Source: an uncultured Eubacteriales bacterium (GTDB lineage Bacteria > Bacillota_A > Clostridia > Lachnospirales > Lachnospiraceae). Taken from it: a stretch of 9,323 nucleotides of DNA. Below the pieces are notes generated by a model. That model saw only the letters and a program-made list of their open reading frames with translations, was not told the origin of the DNA and searched no databases. A program made the position numbers and the translations under genes. Below are positions 5,980 through 9,323 of the stretch, in pieces. The DNA lies in assembly GCA_902803345.1 (NCBI GenBank), contig CADCPV010000369.1, positions 1 through 9,323 on the forward strand, in the 5' to 3' direction. The number at the start of each line of letters is the position of its first letter. The first letter of the stretch is position 1.

Positions 5980-7213
5980 ACTCCTGCACCGGCCATACCT
6001 TCGGGGAAAACCGATGGCGGTCGGCGGGGATCCGGAGGCGCGTCACGGGATCGTTCTTGCGAAAGACGAACTGGCGAAGAAAGCCGGAGTCAAAACCGGA
6101 ATGGCGCTGTGGCAGGCGAGGCAGGTCTGCCCGGACATCACCTTTGTCCCGCCGAGAATGGACCTTTATATCCGTTTCTCGAAACTTGCGAGGGAGATCT
6201 ACAGCGAATACAGCGACCGGATTGAGCCCTTCGGGATTGATGAGTCGTGGATCGACGTGACGGAAAGCACCTCCTATAAGGGAGACGGCGTACAGATTGC
6301 GGAAGAAATTCGCCAGCGCATGAAAACGGAACTCGGCGTGACAGTCAGCATCGGCGTCAGCTGGAATAAGATCTTTGCAAAGTTCGGATCCGATTATAAG
6401 AAACCGGATGCGGTAACGGTAATCACGCCCGAAAACTACCGGAGGATTGTCTGGCAGAGTCCTGTGGAGGATCTGCTGTATGTCGGCAGGGCAACGAAGA
6501 GGAAGCTTAACAATCTCGGCATCCTGACAGTCGGAGACCTTGCCCGGATGGATCCGGAAATCCTTCACAGCCACTTTGGGAAGATGGGATATATCCTTTC
6601 CGTATTCGCAAGGGGAGAGGACCAGACACCGGTATCGGTACAGGATTATGAATCTCCGGTCAAGAGCATCGGGAACAGTACGACAACCCCAAGGGATCTG
6701 ACGACGGAGGAGGACGTGAAGATCGTGACCTATGTCCTTTCGGAGAGTGTGGCTTCCAGACTCCGGGATGACAACTTCAAGTGCCGTGTAGTCGAGATTT
6801 CTGTCAGGGACAACGGATTGTATTCCTTTACCCGTCAGCATAAAATCCGGACCCCGACCGATATCAGCGAGGAAATAGCGGCGGCCGCAATGCAGCTGTT
6901 TCGTGAGAACTATCATTGGCAGAAGCCCATCCGGTCTGTTGGAGTACGAGCATGTGACCTGGTGAACGCCGCTTATCCTTTCCAGCTGAATCTGTTTACA
7001 GATGAAGAGAGAAGAACCAAGCAGAAAAAGGTCGATGAAATGGCCGATTATCTCCGGAAGCGATTTGGCTTCTACAGTCTGCAGCGCGGACTGATGTATA
7101 TGGACGGACAGTTGTCACATGTAAACGCGAAAGAAGACCACACAGTTCATCCGCACGGTTACTTTGAGAAAGGCAACCAGGTTGGAGAAGAACTGCTAAG
7201 GAAGTCGGGGTAA
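5930..7213 (+). CDS. dinB: Y-family DNA polymerase IV (DinB-type)
   Basis: This 427-residue translesion polymerase copies damaged templates with low fidelity. The N-terminus aligns without gaps to E. coli Pol IV: catalytic Asp8 in HSDMNSCYASIE, with Tyr13 at the steric-gate position (Phe13 in E. coli) and Cys12 at Phe12. The second catalytic pair is Asp104-Glu105 in FGIDESWIDVT, where Gly replaces the Ser of the usual SIDE. The thumb/palm signature GVSWNKIFAKFGSDYKKPD is clear. QLNLF at 352-356 matches the beta-clamp-binding motif QL(S/D)LF. About 70 residues continue after it. I chose ATG 5930, with AAGGAGGG at 5914-5921; the longer ORF from 5873 adds residues unrelated to the family. It overlaps the zinc-ribbon gene by 50 bases and is followed after 6 bases by the next gene. 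Damage-induced expression is expected from the LexA-like repressor. Confidence 0.93.
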   Translation: MRTILHSDMNSCYASIELLHRPYLRGKPMAVGGDPEARHGIVLAKDELAKKAGVKTGMALWQARQVCPDITFVPPRMDLYIRFSKLAREIYSEYSDRIEPFGIDESWIDVTESTSYKGDGVQIAEEIRQRMKTELGVTVSIGVSWNKIFAKFGSDYKKPDAVTVITPENYRRIVWQSPVEDLLYVGRATKRKLNNLGILTVGDLARMDPEILHSHFGKMGYILSVFARGEDQTPVSVQDYESPVKSIGNSTTTPRDLTTEEDVKIVTYVLSESVASRLRDDNFKCRVVEISVRDNGLYSFTRQHKIRTPTDISEEIAAAAMQLFRENYHWQKPIRSVGVRACDLVNAAYPFQLNLFTDEERRTKQKKVDEMADYLRKRFGFYSLQRGLMYMDGQLSHVNAKEDHTVHPHGYFEKGNQVGEELLRKSG

Positions 7214-7219
7214 TGAATC

Positions 7220-7474
7220 ATGGAAGAAAACAGCAATAAGATTTACGTCGATGTTAATGCCCGGTTTACTTCAGACGGACGGCTGATTCCGAAAGAGATT
7301 ATCTGGAGCAACGGAGAAAAGTATGAAATCGACAAAGTGATCGCCGAACAGCGCAGGGCGAGTCTGAAGGCCGGCGGCTGCGGAATCCGATATACCTGCC
7401 GGATCATGGGCGGAGAGCACTACCTGTTTTATGAAGAAAACTACAGATGGTTTGTGGAAGCAAAACAGAGATAA
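7220..7474 (+). CDS. Small beta-rich protein, 84 aa, found beside dinB
   Basis: This protein parallels the 80-residue protein at 4672: an opening I-x-V-x-V strand, DGRL, I-P, then G-x-K-Y-E-I-D-K-V, G-I-R-Y-T-C-R-I-M-G-G-E-x-Y-L-F-Y, and R-W-F-V-E near the end. From memory, close relatives with 'IRYTCRI' and 'RWFVE' segments accompany dinB genes in Clostridia; I know no assigned function. The predicted fold is a compact beta-barrel. It starts 6 bases after the dinB stop; the ribosome site is weak (GGGG at 7207-7210), so translation may depend on ribosomes leaving dinB. No membrane segment or metal site is seen, apart from two lone Cys. Confidence 0.75.
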   Translation: MEENSNKIYVDVNARFTSDGRLIPKEIIWSNGEKYEIDKVIAEQRRASLKAGGCGIRYTCRIMGGEHYLFYEENYRWFVEAKQR

Positions 7475-7491
7475 AAGGGGAGGTGAATATC

Positions 7492-7713
7492 ATGGCAAGA
7501 GCTGTAACGGATATGTGGCCGACATATACAAGGATCCGAGGCCAGATTGACAACTATACACAGGAGCACGGATATCCTCCGACTGTCCGGGAGCTGTGTT
7601 CGCTGGTTGGAGTCGCATCGACCTCGACTGTCCACAGATATCTTACAAAAATGGCTTCGTTCGGAATTATCAGTTATGAGCCGACAAAGCCCAGAACGCT
7701 GACAGTCTGCTGA
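7492..7713 (+). CDS. Stand-alone LexA-type DNA-binding domain, 73 aa
   Basis: The whole protein equals the winged-helix domain of LexA: GYPPTVRELCSLVGVAST at 27-44, recognition helix STSTVHRYLTKM at about 43-54, and wing GIISYEPTKPRTLTV at 58-72. The family's full length is about 200 residues with a peptidase domain; here the frame ends in TGA right after the wing, so no cleavage site, Ser or Lys exists. The start is sure: GGGGAGGTGA at 7479-7488 precedes ATG 7492 by a few bases. Its helix is closer to housekeeping LexA (SSTVH) than to the LexA-like protein at 3391. Without the C-terminal dimerisation domain it should bind weakly alone, or may pair with LexA. It is the last gene of the dinB operon. 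A decayed lexA is possible, but the clean ribosome site and good end argue for a working short protein. Confidence 0.85.
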   Translation: MARAVTDMWPTYTRIRGQIDNYTQEHGYPPTVRELCSLVGVASTSTVHRYLTKMASFGIISYEPTKPRTLTVC

Positions 7714-7764
7714 TCTACAGCAGAAAATACAATTGAATACTGACTTTAATTCGCGTCATTGAAG

Positions 7765-7877
7765 CAGGATCCTCGTAAGAGGACTGGTAAAGACTCTCAT
7801 AGCACCGTAAGAAGTTGCTGAATCTGGAAAGGTCAATTTCCCTTTCCCGGTACAGCTATTTCTGCGGTGCTTTTTTT
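7765..7877 (+). ncRNA. Candidate structured RNA B (same layout as RNA A)
   Basis: In the 206-base gap between genes, TCCTC (7770-7774) and GAGGA (7779-7783) form a 5-bp hairpin closed by a GUAA tetraloop. A linker of about 17 bases leads into a long terminator hairpin (7801-7877). Order, loop type and linker length match RNA A at 4500-4602, though the stems differ in sequence, as expected of a conserved fold. It stands right before the gene at 7920, with no promoter seen between. Bases 7714-7764 show no feature I can support. I do not recognise a known family. Confidence 0.45.
7801..7877 (+). terminator. Long Rho-independent terminator after the LexA-type domain gene
   Basis: AGCACCG (7801-7807) pairs with CGGTGCT (7865-7871). 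The helix continues with interruptions (AGAA with TTCT, GCTG with CAGC) to an apical 7-bp stem, GGAAAGG (7826-7832) with CCTTTCC (7841-7847). Seven T residues (7871-7877) follow. It ends the dinB operon or attenuates the next gene, whose start is 43 bases further on. Confidence 0.87.
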
Positions 7878-7919
7878 ATTTCAAAATCATATGGCCAAAG
7901 CGGCAGAAAGGAAAGAAAA

Positions 7920-8270
7920 ATGAAAAAAACACAGAAAAGGAAAAGAGAAAAGGTGTTCGTCGGGTTCAGAGATCTCGGGCTCAAAGGCGGAGAAGAAATT
8001 GAAATCGTGAGCGGTATAGCGTTTGACAATACTCCGACCAGATGCACTGTTGTGAAGGAATATCCTAAGTTTTTATTTTTGGAGATGGAATATGGCAGAC
8101 GGCCTTATGAGAGGCGTGTTAAACAGTGCATTAACAAGTCTGCCATGTTTCTCGGTGAAGTTCTGATTCGCAGGGCAGGAACTCAGGAAGATCTGACTGG
8201 AAGAGCGGTCTGCAATGTCGGCTATATCTATTACCTGGAGGTGCAGAATGAGAAGAAAGAGACCATATGA
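7920..8270 (+). CDS. Uncharacterised protein, 116 aa
   Basis: I do not recognise a family. The N-terminus is very basic (KKTQKRKREK). The rest looks beta-rich: VFVGF, EEIEIVSGIAF, RCTVVKEY, FLFLEMEYG, GYIYYLEVQ. It has no membrane segment and no CxxC pair. The ATG at 7920 has an AAAGGAAAG site 6-12 bases upstream; a longer frame from 7815 would run through the terminator hairpin and is rejected. The next gene begins inside its last 23 bases, so the pair is co-translated. The basic tail suggests nucleic-acid or ribosome contact, which is only inference. Confidence 0.65.
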   Translation: MKKTQKRKREKVFVGFRDLGLKGGEEIEIVSGIAFDNTPTRCTVVKEYPKFLFLEMEYGRRPYERRVKQCINKSAMFLGEVLIRRAGTQEDLTGRAVCNVGYIYYLEVQNEKKETI

Positions 8271-8445
8271 GGATAAGCCGTTCAGAAACCATGAAGGCTA
8301 TTATGACCCAACAGCATATCTTGCAGTCCGGAACTGCAGCAGAGATAGATATGTGAAACGGACAACGGTGATCATTCTTGAAGAGGACCTGAAAAAGAAA
8401 AGGAAACGCAGGAAACGGAAAACCAAAAAGCCAGTAAAGAGATAA
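8248..8445 (+). CDS. Small basic protein with Lys/Arg tail, 65 aa
   Basis: The protein has a short conserved-looking centre, YYDPTAYLAVRNC at 18-30, and a tail (48-65) made almost only of Lys and Arg. The YDPTAY-type segment resembles, from memory, small accessory proteins of conjugative elements and phages, but I cannot name a family. GGAGGTG at 8237-8243 precedes ATG 8248 closely, and the gene overlaps the previous one by 23 bases. A longer frame from 8215 has no ribosome site. The tail suggests binding to DNA or RNA. Confidence 0.62.
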   Translation: MRRKRPYEDKPFRNHEGYYDPTAYLAVRNCSRDRYVKRTTVIILEEDLKKKRKRRKRKTKKPVKR

Positions 8446-8516
8446 TACAGCTGTCCGGCATGACATAAAACTGCCAAATATAAAAATATCAAAAAGCCAC
8501 ATGAGCGTACGGCATG

Positions 8517-8623
8517 CGGTGAGGATGATCATAAAGAAACAGATTGAAATGATATATATCTGACTCTTTATGAATTCTCGCCTGTTTGCCATACCCTTAT
8601 GGCCAGCCTGTTCGTCCTCACCG
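8517..8623 (+). promoter_or_regulatory. Possible three-way-junction RNA leader before the sigma-like gene
   Basis: The 202-base gap holds three nested pairings. P1 is CGGTGAGGATGA (8517-8528) with TCGTCCTCACCG (8612-8623), 12 pairs with one G-T wobble. P2 is CATAAAG (8530-8536) with CTTTATG (8566-8572), with an inner CAGAT/ATCTG helix (8540-8544 and 8558-8562). P3 is GCCATA (8588-8593) with TATGGC (8598-8603), extended by CTG/CAG across a TTT bulge. P1 closes a junction carrying P2 and P3, and ends 12 bases before the AAGGAGG of the next gene. This is the usual location for a cis-regulatory leader. No known riboswitch family is recognised and no clear promoter is seen. Confidence 0.5.
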
Positions 8624-8647
8624 TCTGCAGTGGCGAAGGAGGAAAGA

Positions 8648-9130
8648 ATGGGTTGGAACAATTTTATCGAAACAAATAGTTTTTATAGAAATGAAGAGGA
8701 ATTTATCAGGTTGTGTAGGGAACAAGGTATGAGCGAGGAGTCTATTCAAAAAATGTGTAAGTTTGACCAGGAGATGTTCAACAGCGACAGAAGGTTTTAC
8801 GAACATACACAGCCATTATATTTGGATGAACAGAAAATCCAGGACGAGGAAGGAAAATCCCCATACTATGCTTACTATTTTGATTCGTTCAGTACTGAAC
8901 AAACCCCGAATGAAGAAAGAGAGTATTGGTGGTTGGACGAGATAGAGAATGACAGTCTTTACAAAGCAATAATGAAATTGACACCGAAGAGAAGAGAGCT
9001 TGTTCAACTCTTGGTCTTTGATGGGTATAGCCAGGTTGATGCGGCTGAGAAACTAGGGATTTCACAAGGTACAGTCTGGAATCAGTGGGAGAAAATCGTA
9101 AATCTTCTTAAAGAAACTGTGAATGTATAA
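8648..9130 (+). CDS. Sigma-70 region-4-like regulator, 160 aa
   Basis: The C-terminal part (about 103-155) is a sigma region-4 type helix-turn-helix: LTPKRRELVQLLVFDGYSQVDAAEKLGISQGTVWNQWEKI. The first 100 residues are acidic, rich in Tyr and Phe, and show no sigma region 2, so it is unlikely to be a full sigma factor. Proteins of this kind are frequent in conjugative transposons and phages, where they act as regulators. ATG 8648 is preceded by AAGGAGG at 8636-8642; an in-frame ATG at 8570 would place the ribosome site inside the gene. Base use appears more AT-rich than in the central block, a sign of separate origin. A structured leader lies upstream and an inverted repeat follows 2 bases after the stop. 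Confidence 0.82.
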   Translation: MGWNNFIETNSFYRNEEEFIRLCREQGMSEESIQKMCKFDQEMFNSDRRFYEHTQPLYLDEQKIQDEEGKSPYYAYYFDSFSTEQTPNEEREYWWLDEIENDSLYKAIMKLTPKRRELVQLLVFDGYSQVDAAEKLGISQGTVWNQWEKIVNLLKETVNV

Positions 9131-9132
9131 AA

Positions 9133-9177
9133 GGAAACGGACGAATTCAGGTAAGTTTTCTGAATTCGTCCGTTTCC
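9133..9177. terminator. Perfect 18-bp inverted repeat after the sigma-like gene
   Basis: GGAAACGGACGAATTCAG (9133-9150) is matched exactly by its complement at 9160-9177, with a 9-base loop. On the + strand no T-run follows (ATCAAG). On the minus strand the stem is followed by TTTT, so it fits a terminator for leftward transcription from the tRNA side at least as well as for the gene at 8648. It may serve both, or be a recombination-associated palindrome. Confidence 0.65.
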
Positions 9178-9182
9178 ATCAA

Positions 9183-9289
9183 GTTGACTTGGTTGACCAG
9201 GTGGTTGACTCCATAATACAAAGTCAAATCTTGCTCCAAGCAGATGTTTGATTTTCCCTTATTTTATGCGGGTTTCAGCACTGTCAAAT
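9183..9289. repeat. Cluster of TTGAC motifs next to the tRNA-like end
   Basis: GTTGAC occurs three times on the + strand at 9183-9188, 9192-9197 and 9204-9209. The reversed form GTCAAAT occurs at 9223-9229 and 9283-9289. TTGACT at 9205-9210 and AGTCAA at 9222-9227 form an inverted pair. Short direct repeats beside a tRNA 3' end are typical of integrase arm-type sites in integrative elements. No gene is seen in this stretch (9131-9302). Confidence 0.45.
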
Positions 9290-9302
9290 GGGCATAAAAA
9301 AA

Positions 9303-9323
9303 TGGAGACGAAGGGATTCGAAC
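9303..9323 (-). tRNA. 3' end of a tRNA (or tmRNA) gene, cut by window end; possible att site
   Basis: Read on the minus strand, the last bases give GTTCGAATC (T-loop with closing pair), CCTT (rest of the T-stem), CGTCTCC (3' strand of the acceptor stem) and A73. Seven T residues follow, like a tRNA terminator, and no CCA is encoded. The amino acid cannot be read because the anticodon lies outside the window. The acceptor end CGTCTCCA also resembles the 3' end of ssrA (tmRNA) in Bacillus as I recall it, and ssrA is a common integration target. It may be an intact gene or only the fragment copied at an element end. Confidence 0.72.

Noticed and set aside
5948..6916. Long minus-strand open frame (322 codons) opposite dinB
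   Set aside because: It is fully antisense to the polymerase's conserved motifs and is explained by codon bias.
7733..7750. Possible promoter (TTGAAT and TTTAAT) before RNA B
   Set aside because: The two boxes are far too close together and no partner at 16-18 bases spacing was found.
8131..8661. Minus-strand frame of 176 codons with a hydrophobic stretch that looks like a membrane protein or type I toxin
   Set aside because: It runs antisense through the gene at 8248 and part of the one at 7920, has no good ribosome site, and its hydrophobic residues come partly from the complement of Lys/Arg codons. The intergenic structure is better explained as an RNA leader.
1..9323. CRISPR array, insertion sequence or transposase
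   Set aside because: No regularly spaced repeats, no terminal inverted repeat pair with a transposase frame, and no cas-like protein were seen on either strand.

Overview
The window looks like an accessory region of a Bacillota genome, most likely a gut-type Clostridia or Erysipelotrichia relative. The reasons are strong AGGAGG-type ribosome binding sites, moderate GC content, tightly packed or overlapping short genes, and recognisable proteins (DinB-type Pol IV, ImmA/IrrE peptidase, WYL regulator, YhaM-like HD protein) of Bacillota character. Nearly all genes lie on the + strand. The only minus-strand element I support is a tRNA/tmRNA-like 3' end at the extreme right edge.

Left block (1-3221): the C-terminal end of 3-methyladenine DNA glycosylase I (tag), a YdeI/OmpD-associated-family protein, a YhaM-like OB-fold plus HD phosphohydrolase/exonuclease, a small uncharacterised protein, and a DeoR/WYL-type transcription factor. 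A strong Rho-independent terminator (3262-3302) closes this block.

Central block (3315-7713): an SOS/mutagenesis-like module. It opens with a near-consensus sigma-A promoter, and a 28-bp imperfect palindrome sits at its start point, just ahead of a LexA-like self-cleaving repressor. A zinc-ribbon miniprotein and a 66-aa unknown protein follow, then a structured intergenic RNA ending in an extended terminator hairpin. After that comes a tightly coupled run: an 80-aa small protein, an ImmA/IrrE metallopeptidase, a second zinc-ribbon protein, a Y-family DNA polymerase with a clamp-binding motif, an 84-aa protein that looks like a paralogue of the 80-aa one, and a 73-aa protein that is only a LexA-type winged-helix DNA-binding domain. 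A second RNA of similar layout to the first (GUAA-tetraloop hairpin, linker, long terminator hairpin) ends the block.

Right block (7920-9323): two small unknown proteins (one with a strongly basic tail), a possible three-way-junction RNA leader, a sigma region-4-like protein of lower GC, a perfect 18-bp inverted repeat, a cluster of TTGAC motifs, and the 3' end of a tRNA or tmRNA gene on the minus strand. The last items resemble the attachment end of an integrative element, but no integrase lies in the window.

Working model (inference): the LexA-like protein represses its own operon. DNA damage triggers its self-cleavage at Cys88-Gly89 and de-represses the polymerase. The stand-alone DNA-binding domain cannot self-cleave, so it would either compete for SOS boxes, re-silence the response, or be removed by the ImmA-type peptidase encoded in the same operon. 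I see no promoter between either internal terminator and the genes after it, so expression of those genes may depend on read-through.
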